A stretch of DNA of 64,000 nt from Bradyrhizobium manausense (GCF_018130615.1 NZ_JAFCKB010000002.1:248001-312000), one strand, 5' to 3'; positions 54,849 through 64,000 are shown, counted from the first letter of the stretch. Translations and numbers: made by a program. Notes: a model not told the origin generated them from the sequence alone.

Positions 54849-57614
54849 CTAGCTCGCCTCGCGGCGGCGGCTTTCGTTGCCGTCGCGCCGGGCGAGACGG
54901 CTGCGGTGGAGTGCGAACAGCTCCACGACCTTGTCGGCCGGCTTTGCGGCGCTGAACAGATAGCCCTGCATTTCAGTGCAGCCGAGCGTGCGCAACAGCC
55001 GCTGCTGCTCCTCGGTTTCGACGCCTTCGGCCGTCGTCGCCATGCGGCGGGCACTGGCGAGGTTGACTACGGCCTGCACGATGCTGGCGGAGCCATCGGG
55101 ACCGGCGATGTCGTTGACGAAGCAGCGGTCGATCTTGATCTTGTCGAACGGGAAGCGATGGAGGTAGCTCAGCGAGGAATAGCCGGTGCCGAAATCGTCC
55201 AGCGCAATGCGGACGCCGATGGCGCGGAGCTGGTGCAGGATCGCAAGCGCGGTGTCGTCGTCGCGGATCAGCACGGCCTCGGTGATCTCGAGCTCGAGCC
55301 GGCTCGCCGGCAGATTGGAGGCGGCCAGCGCCGCCATGATCTTCAGGGCCAGCGTGCCGCTCTTGAACTGCACCGGCGAGACGTTGACGGCGAGACGGAT
55401 ATCGTCGGGCCAGCCGGCCGCGTCGCGGCAGGCGGTCGCCAGCACCCATTCGCCGATCGCGTTGATCAGCCCGGTATCCTCTGCGATCGGGATGAACTCG
55501 GCGGGCGAGACCATGCCGCGCTCGGGGTGATGCCAGCGCACCAGCGCCTCGCAGCCGGTGATGCGATCGTCCTTCAGGCTCAGGCAGGGTTGGTAATAGA
55601 CCTCGAGACCGCCATGGGCGATGGCGTGGCGCAGGTCGATCTCCACCTGGCGCCGCTCGCGCACCTTCGCGTCCATTTCCGGCTCGAAGAAGCGATAGGT
55701 GCGGCGCCCGGCGGTTTTGGCGGCGTACATCGCCATGTCCGCATTCTTCAGGATCTGATCCAATGCGGTGCCGTGTCCCGGCGCCAGCGCAATGCCGATG
55801 CTGGCGTCAGTGGTGAGGTGATGGCCCATGCAGTCGAACGGCACGCGGATCGCCGCGAAGATCCGCGAGACGAGCTCGCTGACCTGATCGTGTGAGGTCA
55901 CCGCGCTCTGTACGATCGCAAATTCGTCGCCACCGAGCCGCGCGACGAAGTCGGTCGGCCCGGCGCAGTCGCGCAGGCTCTTCGCCACCCACTTCAACAG
56001 CTCGTCGCCGACGAGATGGCCGAGTGCATCGTTGACGCCCTTGAATTCGTCGATGTCGATGTAATGCACCGCGATTTCTTCGCCGTGGACGATGGCGCCG
56101 AGCTCCTCGCGCAGATGTTCGTGGAACATGGCGCGGTTCGGCAGGTCGGTCAGCGCGTCGTAATGGGCGAGGTGGGTGATGCGTTCCTCGATGCGACGGC
56201 GCTCGGTGATGTCCTCATGTGTCGCCACCCAGCCGCCATCACCGAGCGGCTCGTTGACGATCTGGACCGAGCGGCCGTCGCTGGTGTCGACGACCATGGA
56301 GTTGCGCACATGGATATCGCGCAGCACGCGCGCGACATACTGGTCCACATCGCCCGTGAACGAGCCCGTCGCCTTGCGGTGCACGATGATGTCGCGGAAG
56401 CTGGAGCCGGGCTTCACGATCTCGGCCGACAGGCCGTATATTTCGATGTAGCGCTGGTTGCAGACCACGAGCCGCTTCGAAGCGTCGAACAGCAGCAGGC
56501 CCTGGGTCATGTTGTTGACGGCGCGGTCGAGGCGCTGCTTCTCCAGCGTCAGCCGCTCCCGGGAGATGCGGTGCTGCTCCAGGAGCTTGCGCACGATCGC
56601 GATCAGCACGCCGGCGATGGCGAGCGCGGACGCGCCGGCGACCGAAATCAGGATGCCGATCTGCTCGCGCCAGTCGGCAAGCGCCGCCGCGCGCGTGGTC
56701 GTTGCCATCATCAGAATTGGGAAATGGGGCAGGGCTCGCGCCGAGATCAGCCGGTCCTCGCCGTCGATCGGGCTCACGAAGCGTCCGGCGAATTGGTCGA
56801 GTCCGAAGATCCTTTGCTGCTCGAACGAGCCGTTCTTGAAATTCCGCCCCATCAGTTCGCTGGAGTGAGGATAGCGGGCGAGCAGCGTGCCATCGCGATG
56901 CAGCATCGAGATCGTTGCACCCTCGCCCAGCACGACGGAGGCGAAGAACTTCTCGAAGCCGACGGGTTCGATGCCGCGCCCGACCACGCCCATGAATTCG
57001 CCGTTGGGGCCAACGACCTTGCGCACGATCAGGATCGTCCATTGCCCGGAGACGCGGCTATAAAGCGGCTCGATCAGGACGTCTGGCGAGGAGGGGGCGT
57101 ATTTGAAGGTGCGAAAATAGGCGCGATCGGCAACATTCACTTTCGGCGCCGGCCACGCCATCGACGAGTTGATCAGGTTGCCTTCGGCATCGATGACGTT
57201 GACGGCGCCCATGTAGGGCAAGGCTTCGATTTTCGAACGCAGCATCCGGTGGATGTCCTGACCGGAGAGGCGATTGCGATAGTCTTCCGTCCCTGCGATA
57301 CCGATCGCGCGGACATGGTCGACGAAATCTCTCTGGATGACCGCGAAATCCTGCAATTGCTGATCGAAATGATGGGTGAGCAGCAGCACGGTGTTGTCCA
57401 GCTCGCGGCCGGAGTTGCGCAGCGCGCGTTCGCGGAAATTCTGCGCCATCAGCACCGCGCCGACTGCGATCGCCGCGATCAACAGCGTGCCGCCCACCAC
57501 GAGCCAGCGGATCGGTCCGCTGCGCACGAAAGCCTGGTCAAGGAGGCGGCTGCCGTATCTCATCATCATGTCGATCGTTGCCGTACACACGTCAGGGTCA
57601 ATTCGCGATCCCAT
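54849..57614 (-). CDS. GGDEF-EAL protein with dCache-type periplasmic sensor and PAS domain
   Basis: A 921-residue inner-membrane protein. A membrane segment near residue 40 is followed by a periplasmic sensor (about 65-320) of the dCache type and a second membrane segment (about 325-350). A PAS domain (about 365-480), a GGDEF domain with intact RLGGDEFA, and an EAL domain with intact CEALVRWHHPERG then follow. Later EAL catalytic segments (NVSPVQFKSG, ALDDFGTGYS, KIDRCFV) are also intact, so both c-di-GMP synthesis and breakdown are possible. ATG 57614 is used; ATGs near 57569 are alternatives. It lies 266 bp from the divergent Flp pilin gene. Confidence 0.93.
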   Translation of the reverse strand: MGSRIDPDVCTATIDMMMRYGSRLLDQAFVRSGPIRWLVVGGTLLIAAIAVGAVLMAQNFRERALRNSGRELDNTVLLLTHHFDQQLQDFAVIQRDFVDHVRAIGIAGTEDYRNRLSGQDIHRMLRSKIEALPYMGAVNVIDAEGNLINSSMAWPAPKVNVADRAYFRTFKYAPSSPDVLIEPLYSRVSGQWTILIVRKVVGPNGEFMGVVGRGIEPVGFEKFFASVVLGEGATISMLHRDGTLLARYPHSSELMGRNFKNGSFEQQRIFGLDQFAGRFVSPIDGEDRLISARALPHFPILMMATTTRAAALADWREQIGILISVAGASALAIAGVLIAIVRKLLEQHRISRERLTLEKQRLDRAVNNMTQGLLLFDASKRLVVCNQRYIEIYGLSAEIVKPGSSFRDIIVHRKATGSFTGDVDQYVARVLRDIHVRNSMVVDTSDGRSVQIVNEPLGDGGWVATHEDITERRRIEERITHLAHYDALTDLPNRAMFHEHLREELGAIVHGEEIAVHYIDIDEFKGVNDALGHLVGDELLKWVAKSLRDCAGPTDFVARLGGDEFAIVQSAVTSHDQVSELVSRIFAAIRVPFDCMGHHLTTDASIGIALAPGHGTALDQILKNADMAMYAAKTAGRRTYRFFEPEMDAKVRERRQVEIDLRHAIAHGGLEVYYQPCLSLKDDRITGCEALVRWHHPERGMVSPAEFIPIAEDTGLINAIGEWVLATACRDAAGWPDDIRLAVNVSPVQFKSGTLALKIMAALAASNLPASRLELEITEAVLIRDDDTALAILHQLRAIGVRIALDDFGTGYSSLSYLHRFPFDKIKIDRCFVNDIAGPDGSASIVQAVVNLASARRMATTAEGVETEEQQRLLRTLGCTEMQGYLFSAAKPADKVVELFALHRSRLARRDGNESRRREAS

Positions 57615-57790
57615 AACATCCGTCGGTTTACGGGATCGATGTGGAGGCGGCGTTAGGAAGCGCGGTTAATGCGACATGAACCGTAACGCACAAATGCAAT
57701 CGATGCGCACGGCGAGAGGCGTGCAAATTTTGCCTGCGATGGTCGCGATGACCGTCAGTTCTTGCCGGTCGCGGCCGCGTCAATCAATGC

Positions 57791-57798
57791 TTAACCAT
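57791..57798 (+). promoter_or_regulatory. CtrA-type extended half-site upstream of the Flp pilin gene
   Basis: TTAACCAT matches the eight-base CtrA half-site known from Caulobacter. It lies 31 bp upstream of the sigma54 -24 element. One such site would be expected by chance about once in two windows of this size, so support is weak on its own. Confidence 0.3.
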
Positions 57799-57828
57799 CT
57801 AACGCGTTGACGGTCCTCGGTGCTGCAC

Positions 57829-57843
57829 TGGCACGCGATTTGC
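57829..57843 (+). promoter_or_regulatory. Sigma54 (RpoN) promoter of the Flp pilin gene
   Basis: TGGCACG-CGAT-TTGC matches the -24/-12 consensus (TGGCACG-N4-TTGC) at every defined position. The first G of the -24 GG and the G of the -12 GC are 12 bases apart, as required. Predicted initiation near 57855 leaves a 25-nt leader to ATG 57880, with a GAGAGGAT ribosome binding region. An enhancer-binding activator should therefore control this gene. Confidence 0.75.
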
Positions 57844-57879
57844 GAGTTGGGTTTGCGACGACGCAGAGAGGATACGAGC

Positions 57880-58044
57880 ATGAGAAAGACTTTGAAAAAT
57901 TTTTGGGCCGACGAATCCGGTGCGACGGCAATCGAATACGGGCTGATCGCGGCTGGCATCGCGCTTGCCATCATCAGCGTCGTCAACGGCCTCGGCAGCA
58001 AGCTCAATGCGAAATTCGGCTCGATCAGCTCGTCGTTGAAGTAG
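57880..58044 (+). CDS. Flp/Fap-type type IVb pilin
   Basis: A 54-residue prepilin. After a short leader (MRKTLKNFWADESG) the prepilin peptidase site G14-A15 is followed by TAIEYGLIAAGIALAI, with Glu at +5 of the mature protein and a Tyr at +6, the Flp hallmark. One hydrophobic helix (about 18-42) forms the pilus core. ATG 57880 is the natural start. The cpaA prepilin peptidase and the tad motor genes are not in this window, so the gene is an isolated pilin copy. A sigma54 promoter drives it. Confidence 0.92.
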   Translation: MRKTLKNFWADESGATAIEYGLIAAGIALAIISVVNGLGSKLNAKFGSISSSLK

Positions 58045-58049
58045 GAGGG

Positions 58050-58565
58050 TCAGGCGCGGTAGTGGCCCGATTTGCCGCCGAGCTTCTCGATGAGATGGAT
58101 GCCCTCGATGCGGACGCCGCGCTCCACGGCCTTGATCATGTCGTAGATGGTGAGGCAGGCGACAGAGACCGCCGTCAACGCCTCCATCTCGACGCCGGTC
58201 GGGCCGGTCACCTTGACGCTGGCACGCACCACGCAGCCCGGCAGCTTTGCGTCGGGCTCGATGTCGACAATGACCTTCGATAGCGCGAGCGGATGACAGA
58301 GCGGGATCAGCTCCGAGGTGCGCTTCGCCGCCATGATTCCGGCGATGCGCGCGGTACCGAGTACGTCGCCCTTCTTGGCATTGCCCGAAACGATCAGGTC
58401 GAGCGTCGCCTTCTCCATGATGACGCGCCCTTCGGCGACCGCGAGCCGCTCGGTTGCGGCCTTGTCGGAGACGTCGACCATACGAGCCTCGCCGGAGGCG
58501 CCGATATGAGTGAGGACAGGGCTCGCCGTCTTCGAGGGCCTGGCCTTCGCGGGCTTGCGCGCCAT
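58050..58565 (-). CDS. moaC: Cyclic pyranopterin monophosphate synthase
   Basis: A 171-residue MoaC that turns the GTP-derived 3',8-cyclic intermediate into cPMP, the first stable molybdopterin precursor. Conserved [28 protein letters not shown] and [20 protein letters not shown] are present, including the catalytic Lys and Asp regions. The first 15 residues are Lys/Pro-rich. Its ATG lies one base after the trpC stop, so it is cotranscribed with trpD-trpC. It faces the Flp gene tail to tail with five bases between the stops. Confidence 0.96.
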   Translation of the reverse strand: MARKPAKARPSKTASPVLTHIGASGEARMVDVSDKAATERLAVAEGRVIMEKATLDLIVSGNAKKGDVLGTARIAGIMAAKRTSELIPLCHPLALSKVIVDIEPDAKLPGCVVRASVKVTGPTGVEMEALTAVSVACLTIYDMIKAVERGVRIEGIHLIEKLGGKSGHYRA

Positions 58566-58566
58566 G

Positions 58567-59388
58567 TCAGCGCGTGCCCGCGGCGCGGGTCTTGGTCTCG
58601 CGCGCGAGCAGCGCGCGTGTGGCCGCAGTCACGTCGGCCTGTCGCATCAGGCTCTCGCCAACCAGGAAGGTCGACATGCCCACGCGCGCGAGCCTTGCGA
58701 GGTCGCCAGGGGTGAAGATGCCGCTCTCGCCGACCATCAGCCGCCCCTCGGGAATCAACGGCGCCAGCGTCTCGCTGGTCGCAAGCGTGGTCTCGAAGGT
58801 GCGCAGATTGCGGTTGTTGACGCCGATCATCGGCGAACGCAGCTTCAGCGCGCGGTCGAGCTCGGCGCGGTCGTGGATCTCGATCAGCACGTCCATGCCG
58901 TAGGCGAGGGCTGCGTCTTCGAGATCCGCGGCCGTGGCGTCATCGAGCGCGGCCATGATGATGAGAATGCAGTCGGCGCCATGCGCGCGTGCCTCGACGA
59001 CCTGATAGGTGTCGAACAGAAAATCCTTGCGCAGCACCGGCAGCGAGGTCGCCGCGCGCGCTGCCACCATGAAGTCGAGATGGCCCTGGAACGAGGGCGT
59101 GTCAGTCAGCACCGAGAGGCAGGCCGCTCCGCCGGCCTCATAGGCCTTGGCGAGCGCCGGCGGATCGAAATCGGCGCGGATCAGCCCCTTGGAAGGCGAG
59201 GCCTTCTTCACCTCGGCGATCAGCGCGTAGTCGCCATTGGCGTGCTTGGCCTTGATCGCACGCACGAAGCCGCGCGGCGCGGCTTGCGCCTTGGCCTCGG
59301 CTTCGACGACGGAGAGCGGCTGGGCGCGCTTGGCTGCCGCGATCTCCTCGCGCTTGTAGGTTTCGATCTTGGTCAGGATGTCGGACAT
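58567..59388 (-). CDS. trpC: Indole-3-glycerol-phosphate synthase
   Basis: A 273-residue TIM-barrel enzyme closing the indole ring from CdRP in tryptophan synthesis. Active-site segments are intact: [10 protein letters not shown] with the catalytic Lys, [12 protein letters not shown] with the second Lys, [12 protein letters not shown], and GESGI near the C-terminus. It is monofunctional (not fused to TrpF). Eight bases separate it from trpD. The missing trpG fits rhizobia, where the glutamine amidotransferase is fused to TrpE. Confidence 0.97.
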   Translation of the reverse strand: MSDILTKIETYKREEIAAAKRAQPLSVVEAEAKAQAAPRGFVRAIKAKHANGDYALIAEVKKASPSKGLIRADFDPPALAKAYEAGGAACLSVLTDTPSFQGHLDFMVAARAATSLPVLRKDFLFDTYQVVEARAHGADCILIIMAALDDATAADLEDAALAYGMDVLIEIHDRAELDRALKLRSPMIGVNNRNLRTFETTLATSETLAPLIPEGRLMVGESGIFTPGDLARLARVGMSTFLVGESLMRQADVTAATRALLARETKTRAAGTR

Positions 59389-59395
59389 GACAGGC

Positions 59396-60409
59396 TCAGC
59401 TGTTCGAGACCGCGATCAGATGCTTAAGCCGGGCGCTCGCCGCGCCGCTGTCGAGCGATTTTGCGCCGATCGCGACGCCTTCCCTGAGGTCCTTGGCGCG
59501 GCCGGCGACGATGAGCGCGGCGGCGGCATTCAGCAGCGCGACGTCGCGATAGGGGCTCGGCTTGCCGTCGAGCACGCTTTGCAGCGCAATTGCATTGGCG
59601 TCGGCATCGCCGCCCTTGAGGGCGCCGGACTCGCAGCGCGACAGGCCGGCGTCCTCTGGCGTCACTTCGAAATTCCGGATCTCGCCATTGTGGAGCGCGG
59701 AAACGAAGGTCGGGCCGGTGAGGGTGATCTCGTCGAGGCCATCGGAGCCGTGCACCACCCAGGCGGATTCGGAGCCGAGATTCATCAACACCTGCGCCAG
59801 CGGTTGCACCCATTGTCGCGAGAACACGCCGACCATCTGCCGCTTCACGCCGGCCGGATTGGACAGCGGCCCGAGCAGATTGAAGATCGTGCGGGTCGCG
59901 AGCTCGACCCGGGTCGGGCCGACGTTCTTCATCGCGGGGTGATGCGCCGGCGCGAACATGAAGCCGATGCCGCATTCGCGGACGCAGCGGCCGACCTGGT
60001 CGGGCCGGAGGTCGATCTTCACGCCGAGCGAGGCCAGCACGTCGGCTGCGCCCGAGCGCGACGACAGCGCGCGATTGCCGTGCTTGGCGACCGGCAGGCC
60101 GGTGCCCGCGACGATGAACGAGGCGCAGGTCGAGACGTTGACGGAGCCGGAGCCGTCGCCGCCGGTGCCGACGATATCGACGGCGTCCGCGGGGGCGTCG
60201 ACCGTGAGCATCTTCGAGCGCATGGCGGTGACGGCGCCGGTGATCTCGTCCACCGTTTCGCCGCGCACGCGCAGCGCCATCAACAGCCCGCCCATCTGCG
60301 AGGGCGTGGCCTCGCCGGACATTACGGCGTCGAAGGCGGAGGCCGCCTCGTCACGCGACAGGCTGGCGCCGGTCGCCACTTTTCCAATGATCGATTTCAG
60401 GTCGTCCAT
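59396..60409 (-). CDS. trpD: Anthranilate phosphoribosyltransferase
   Basis: A 337-residue enzyme that joins anthranilate and PRPP. The PRPP loop [18 protein letters not shown] is intact, as is [17 protein letters not shown] and [14 protein letters not shown]. The length is normal and there is no TrpG fusion. The start lies 14 bases after the ppiD stop. It leads into trpC and moaC in one minus-strand run. Confidence 0.97.
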   Translation of the reverse strand: MDDLKSIIGKVATGASLSRDEAASAFDAVMSGEATPSQMGGLLMALRVRGETVDEITGAVTAMRSKMLTVDAPADAVDIVGTGGDGSGSVNVSTCASFIVAGTGLPVAKHGNRALSSRSGAADVLASLGVKIDLRPDQVGRCVRECGIGFMFAPAHHPAMKNVGPTRVELATRTIFNLLGPLSNPAGVKRQMVGVFSRQWVQPLAQVLMNLGSESAWVVHGSDGLDEITLTGPTFVSALHNGEIRNFEVTPEDAGLSRCESGALKGGDADANAIALQSVLDGKPSPYRDVALLNAAAALIVAGRAKDLREGVAIGAKSLDSGAASARLKHLIAVSNS

Positions 60410-60423
60410 CGCGTGCTTTCAAC

Positions 60424-62331
60424 TCACTGGTTCGCGCCGGTCACTTGCGCGAAGGCGGCCTGATTAATGGTGGTCCCGATGTCGGTTTCAAGCTTGGTGA
60501 CGTAGGAGGCGACCTGCTCGTCGGTCAGCGCCCGGTCGATGCCGTCCTTCAGCTTCTTGACGGCGTCGGAGGCGGTATCGACCGCGGGTTCGACGATATC
60601 GGTGACGCGGTAAACGATGACTTCGGTGCCGCCGGTCACGGGCGCCTGTCCGACGCCGTCCTTGGCGGTCCGGAAGGCGGCCGCGACGATGTTTGCGGGC
60701 ACGCCAGCCGGCTGATCATCGCGCTTGAAGCCGCTGGCGGTCTCGACCTTGGCGCCGACGGCCGAGGCTTCGTCGGCGAGCTTGCCGCCTTGTTCGAGCT
60801 TCTGCACCATTTCGGTCGCCTTGGTCTTCAGCTTGGCGGCGATCTGGTCCTGGCGCCAACGGGCCTCGACCTGATCGCGGACCTCGTCGAGATTGCGGTC
60901 GCGCGACGGCGTGATGGCGAGCACGTCGTACCAGACATAGCCGCCTTTGAACGAGATCGGGTCGTTGTCGACGCCGACGTCGCTGTTGAAGGCCTGCGAC
61001 ACCACATCGAGCCCCTGCGGAATGTTGGCAACGGTCTGCCCGTTCGGCGCGCGGCCGGAGCGGTCGACGGCATCGATGGTCACGGCGGTGAGCCCGAGCT
61101 TCTGCGCGGCCTCGGCGACGCTGGTGCCTGCGCCGCGTTCGTCCTCCATCTTGTCGCGGAGCTCGCCGACCTTGGTGCGCGCACGCTCGGTCGCGATCTG
61201 GCGCTTCACGTCGGCGGCAAATTTGGCGTAGTCGGCCTCGGCGCCCGGCTCGATCTTGTCGACCTTGACGATCGAGACGCCGAGACGCCCCTGGATCGGC
61301 TGGCTGATCTCGCCCGCGGGAAGCGCGAAGGCGGCGTCACCGACTGCGGGTTCGAGCGAGGATTTGGCCACGAGCCCGAGATCGACGTCGGTGGCGCTCA
61401 GCCCGCGCTCCTTGCCGAGGTCCTCGAAGGAGAGACCGCCGGCGAGGCGCTCGCGCGCGGCCTGCGCGTCGGCGACGTTCGGGAATACGATCTGATGGAT
61501 CTGGCGCTTCTCCGGCGTGCCGAGCTGGTCCTTGCGCTGATCGAACAGCTTCTTCGCGTCGTCGTCAGAAACGTCGCTCCATTTGGCGATCTCCTCCGGC
61601 GAGATCACGGCGAAGACGATCTTGCGATATTCGGGCGCGCGGAACTGGACCTTGTGATCCTCGAAATAGGCGGCGAGCGCCTCGGGCGAGGGCGGGTCGA
61701 TGGTGCCCGCCTGTGCCGTGTCGAGCCTGACGAACTCGATCGCGCGCTGTTCGTTCTGGAAGCGCGTCGCCACGTCGAGCATGGTCTTCGGCGGCTCGAG
61801 GCCGGCGCCGATCGTGCCGGTGATCTGCCGACGCAAGGCCACCTTGCGCTGCTCGGCCACGTAACGCTGCTCGGTGTAGCCGAAATTGCGGATCACGGCC
61901 TGGAAGCGGTTCGCATCGAACTTGCCGTCGACGCCCTTGAAGTTCGGGTCGTTCATGATGAGTTGCCGGATCTGGTCGTCGGACTGGCCGAGCCCGAGCC
62001 GGCGCGTGTTTTCATCCAGGGCGGCTTCAGCAATCGTCTGCTGGAGCACCTGGCGGTCGACGCCGAACGCGCGTGCCTGTTCGGGCGTCAGCGGCCGGCC
62101 GAACTGGCGGCCGATCTGCTGGAGGCGGTCGGTGTAGATCTGGCGGAACTCGTTCAGCGAGATCTCGGTGTGGCCGACCTTGGCGACCGTGGACTGCCCG
62201 AAGCCCCGGAAAATGTCGGCGATGCCCCAAATGCCGAAGCTGATGATCAACACGCCCATCACGACGGCCATGATGGTCTTGCCGACCCAGTTTGATGAGG
62301 CCTTGCGCATTCCTCGAAGCATTTGGTCCAA
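60424..62331 (-). CDS. ppiD: Periplasmic PpiD-like peptidyl-prolyl isomerase/chaperone
   Basis: A 635-residue protein with a short cytoplasmic N-terminus, one membrane anchor (IMAVVMGVLIISFGIWGIAD, about residues 20-40) and a SurA-N-like region (about 45-190). A parvulin domain around residues 260-365 follows (KRQIHQIVFPNVADAQAARE, then GDAAFALPAGEISQPI). PpiD sits at the Sec translocon and helps exported proteins fold (established). This fits its secG and tpiA neighbours. It is the first gene of the trpDC-moaC direction. Confidence 0.93.
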   Translation of the reverse strand: MDQMLRGMRKASSNWVGKTIMAVVMGVLIISFGIWGIADIFRGFGQSTVAKVGHTEISLNEFRQIYTDRLQQIGRQFGRPLTPEQARAFGVDRQVLQQTIAEAALDENTRRLGLGQSDDQIRQLIMNDPNFKGVDGKFDANRFQAVIRNFGYTEQRYVAEQRKVALRRQITGTIGAGLEPPKTMLDVATRFQNEQRAIEFVRLDTAQAGTIDPPSPEALAAYFEDHKVQFRAPEYRKIVFAVISPEEIAKWSDVSDDDAKKLFDQRKDQLGTPEKRQIHQIVFPNVADAQAARERLAGGLSFEDLGKERGLSATDVDLGLVAKSSLEPAVGDAAFALPAGEISQPIQGRLGVSIVKVDKIEPGAEADYAKFAADVKRQIATERARTKVGELRDKMEDERGAGTSVAEAAQKLGLTAVTIDAVDRSGRAPNGQTVANIPQGLDVVSQAFNSDVGVDNDPISFKGGYVWYDVLAITPSRDRNLDEVRDQVEARWRQDQIAAKLKTKATEMVQKLEQGGKLADEASAVGAKVETASGFKRDDQPAGVPANIVAAAFRTAKDGVGQAPVTGGTEVIVYRVTDIVEPAVDTASDAVKKLKDGIDRALTDEQVASYVTKLETDIGTTINQAAFAQVTGANQ

Positions 62332-62598
62332 CTTGTTTGGCAGGAGGGGAACGGGAGCGCGTCTTAATGCAGATTCCGCAAAAGCGCGTCACCAAATTGA
62401 TATGCCATCATAAAGTGGCGGCTTTCCCCCCGCAACCTCAGGCCAGGCCGCCTGAGACTGCGGTTAAAGGCCCCAAGGCGCTTTCTAAGGAAGTGGCCCC
62501 CGGGTTCGCGTCGGGAAAACGCGTCAAAACAAGAATCTGGAACTGCAGCAGGACCTCTGCTAGCGCATGCACAAACCTCATTCTGCTGGAAAATTGAC

Positions 62599-63354
62599 AT
62601 GACCGATGCCATCCGACCGCTGATCGCCGGCAACTGGAAAATGAACGGTATGAAGGCCGCGGCCGCCGAATTCGACGCCATGCTCGATGGCGCGGCAGAC
62701 GTCGCCGGCAAGGCCGATCTGCTGGTCTGTCCGCCCGCGACCTTGATTGCGGCTTTTGCGGAGAATGGGCGCGGCAAGAAGGTCGCCGTGGGGGCCCAGG
62801 ATTGCCATCCCAAGGCCTCTGGCGCCCATACCGGCGATATCGCGGCCGAAATGCTGGTTGACGCGGGGGCGACCGCTATCATCGTCGGCCATTCCGAGCG
62901 CCGTGCCGACCACGGTGAGGGCGATGCCCTGATCCGGCAGAAGGCGGAAGCGGCCTGGCGGGCCGGGGTGGTCGCGATCGTCTGTATCGGTGAGACGCAA
63001 GCCCAGCGCGATGCCGGCCAGACCCTGGAGGTCCTCCGTGGCCAGCTCAACGGCTCGCTGCCGGACGGTTCCACGGCCGCCAATCTGGTCGTGGCCTATG
63101 AGCCGGTCTGGGCGATCGGCACGGGACTGACGCCCACGGCCAAGGATGTGGAGCAGATTCATGGCTTTATCCGGGAACTTCTGACCTCCCGGTTCAAGCC
63201 GGAGGGGGCCAAGATGCGGATCCTCTACGGCGGTTCGGTCAAGCCCTCGAATGCGGCTGAGCTGATGGCGGTGAAGAACGTCAACGGCGCTCTGGTCGGC
63301 GGCGCCAGCCTGAAGGCGGCCGATTTCCTTGCCATTGCCAAGGGCTGCCCTTAG
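62599..63354 (+). CDS. tpiA: Triosephosphate isomerase
   Basis: A 251-residue TIM barrel interconverting dihydroxyacetone phosphate and glyceraldehyde 3-phosphate. AGNWKMNG near the N-terminus carries the catalytic Lys, GHSERR the catalytic His, and [11 protein letters not shown] the Glu and flexible loop 6. The ATG is at 62599, 267 bp from the divergent ppiD start. The length is standard. secG follows after 159 bp, the usual rhizobial order. Confidence 0.97.
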   Translation: MTDAIRPLIAGNWKMNGMKAAAAEFDAMLDGAADVAGKADLLVCPPATLIAAFAENGRGKKVAVGAQDCHPKASGAHTGDIAAEMLVDAGATAIIVGHSERRADHGEGDALIRQKAEAAWRAGVVAIVCIGETQAQRDAGQTLEVLRGQLNGSLPDGSTAANLVVAYEPVWAIGTGLTPTAKDVEQIHGFIRELLTSRFKPEGAKMRILYGGSVKPSNAAELMAVKNVNGALVGGASLKAADFLAIAKGCP

Positions 63355-63513
63355 CTAAAGCGCGCTGCCCCCAGCTGGGCGTAAAGCGCGGACCGTGGCC
63401 GATCGGGGGTGGCAATGCCCCTTCCGATCGTGTAACACCGCGCAACTTCAGGAAAACCCGCGAAGCGCGATCGGCCGCCGTCAGGCGCCGCCCGCTTGTG
63501 ACGGAAGGATACT

Positions 63514-63903
63514 ATGCAGACTGTTGTCATCGTCATCCACCTTATGATCGTTGCCGTCATGATCGGTGCCGTCCTGCTCCAGAAGTCGGAAGGCGGCGGC
63601 CTCGGCATGGGCGGCGGCGCGGGCTTCATGTCGAGCCGCGGTACCGCGAATCTTCTGTCGCGCACCACCGCGATCCTCGCTGCCGGCTTCTTCCTGACCA
63701 GCCTGTTCCTGTCCTGGTACGCCGGCTACAACCGCGCGCCGTCCTCGATTATCGGCCAGCCGGCGTCGCAGACCCAGCCGGCCGGCGGCGCGCCGATCTC
63801 GGCGCCGACCTCGGGCGGCATTCTGGATACGCTGAAGAAGGCGGACGAGCAGCAGCAGGCCCCGGCAGCGCCGAGCGGCCCGCAGGTGCCTCGCTCGCAA
63901 TAA
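63514..63903 (+). CDS. secG: Preprotein translocase subunit SecG
   Basis: A 129-residue two-span membrane subunit of the SecYEG channel. Helix 1 (VVIVIHLMIVAVMIGAVLLQ), the conserved loop SEGGGLGMGGG with SSRGTANLLSRTT, and helix 2 (AILAAGFFLTSLFLSW) match the family. A C-terminal tail of about 60 residues rich in Ala, Pro, Gln and Ser is typical of alphaproteobacteria. ATG 63514 starts MQTVVIVIHL. The region after the stop leads out of the window, probably towards pyrG. Confidence 0.96.
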   Translation: MQTVVIVIHLMIVAVMIGAVLLQKSEGGGLGMGGGAGFMSSRGTANLLSRTTAILAAGFFLTSLFLSWYAGYNRAPSSIIGQPASQTQPAGGAPISAPTSGGILDTLKKADEQQQAPAAPSGPQVPRSQ

Positions 63904-63915
63904 AGCAGGGGGGCC

Positions 63916-63943
63916 ATGCAGGACGGCGGCTAGCGTCCTGCAT
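63916..63943 (+). terminator. Hairpin after secG
   Basis: ATGCAGGAC (63916-63924) and GTCCTGCAT (63935-63943) form a perfect 9-bp stem 12 bases after the secG stop. Only a weak A/T stretch follows, so it may be a partial or Rho-assisted terminator. Confidence 0.5.
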
Positions 63944-64000
63944 CAATAATCCCCATCAAGGCTCTGTCACCACTCTTCGTTTTGGCTCACCCACAGGCCC

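Noticed and set aside
60445-62295. 616-codon plus-strand frame over ppiD
   Set aside because: Antisense to ppiD; no independent evidence for coding.

Overview
The window reads as chromosomal DNA of a slow-growing rhizobium, most likely Bradyrhizobium or a close Bradyrhizobiaceae relative (inference). The GC content is high. The gene order is the alphaproteobacterial housekeeping supercluster dnaE / rpsB-tsf-pyrH-frr-uppS-cdsA-dxr-rseP-bamA-lpxD-fabZ-lpxA-lpxI-lpxB / gltA-gltX / comEC-lexA-moeA / moaC-trpC-trpD / ppiD-tpiA-secG. The LexA boxes have the alphaproteobacterial form GTTC-N7-GTTC, there are Bradyrhizobium-style palindromic REP-like repeats, and LpxI is used in place of LpxH. No rRNA, intact tRNA, insertion sequence, prophage or CRISPR array was seen.

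Left end (1-5070): the 3' end of a sugar ABC transporter binding-protein gene, a DapA-family aldolase/lyase, a divergent pair made of a periplasmic ClpP-fold protein and a transglutaminase-like protein, and an Omp25/31-type outer-membrane beta-barrel with a clear terminator. Behind that terminator lies a compact unit: a sigma70-like promoter overlapped by a perfect LexA box, driving a 32-codon single-membrane-segment protein. It resembles in concept the Caulobacter SOS division inhibitor SidA and is the most interesting item in the window. A fragment resembling the anticodon arm of tRNA-Thr follows, then dnaE.

5069-15086: dnaE, a lipoprotein, a Tat-exported beta-carbonic anhydrase, and a surface/periplasmic cluster of a trypsin-like protease, an FHA-membrane protein and an orthocaspase homologue that has lost both catalytic residues and gained a long Pro-rich tail. 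15155-30211: translation and envelope biogenesis. Ribosomal S2, EF-Ts, UMP kinase and RRF lead into undecaprenyl-PP synthase, CDP-DAG synthase, DXP reductoisomerase, the site-2 protease RseP, BamA and the lipid A enzymes LpxD-FabZ-LpxA-LpxI-LpxB.

30322-37440: an accessory block between lpxB and gltA. It holds a ROK-regulated CUT1 sugar ABC transporter plus SDR dehydrogenase operon with a palindromic operator candidate, and an orphan two-repeat protein of actinobacterial look. 37458-48422: gltA, gltX, glnS, two small proteins, a ComEC-like protein without metallo-beta-lactamase motifs, two small hypothetical proteins, lexA with its own SOS box, and moeA. 48423-58049: a second accessory block that separates moeA from moaC. 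It contains a PAS/LuxR regulator, a HAD phosphatase next to an FMN 2-hydroxyacid oxidase, a CtpA-type protease, a beta-lactamase-family gene broken by a frameshift, a GGDEF-EAL protein, and a Flp pilin gene behind a perfect sigma54 promoter. 58050-64000: moaC-trpC-trpD-ppiD (minus strand), then tpiA and secG (plus strand).
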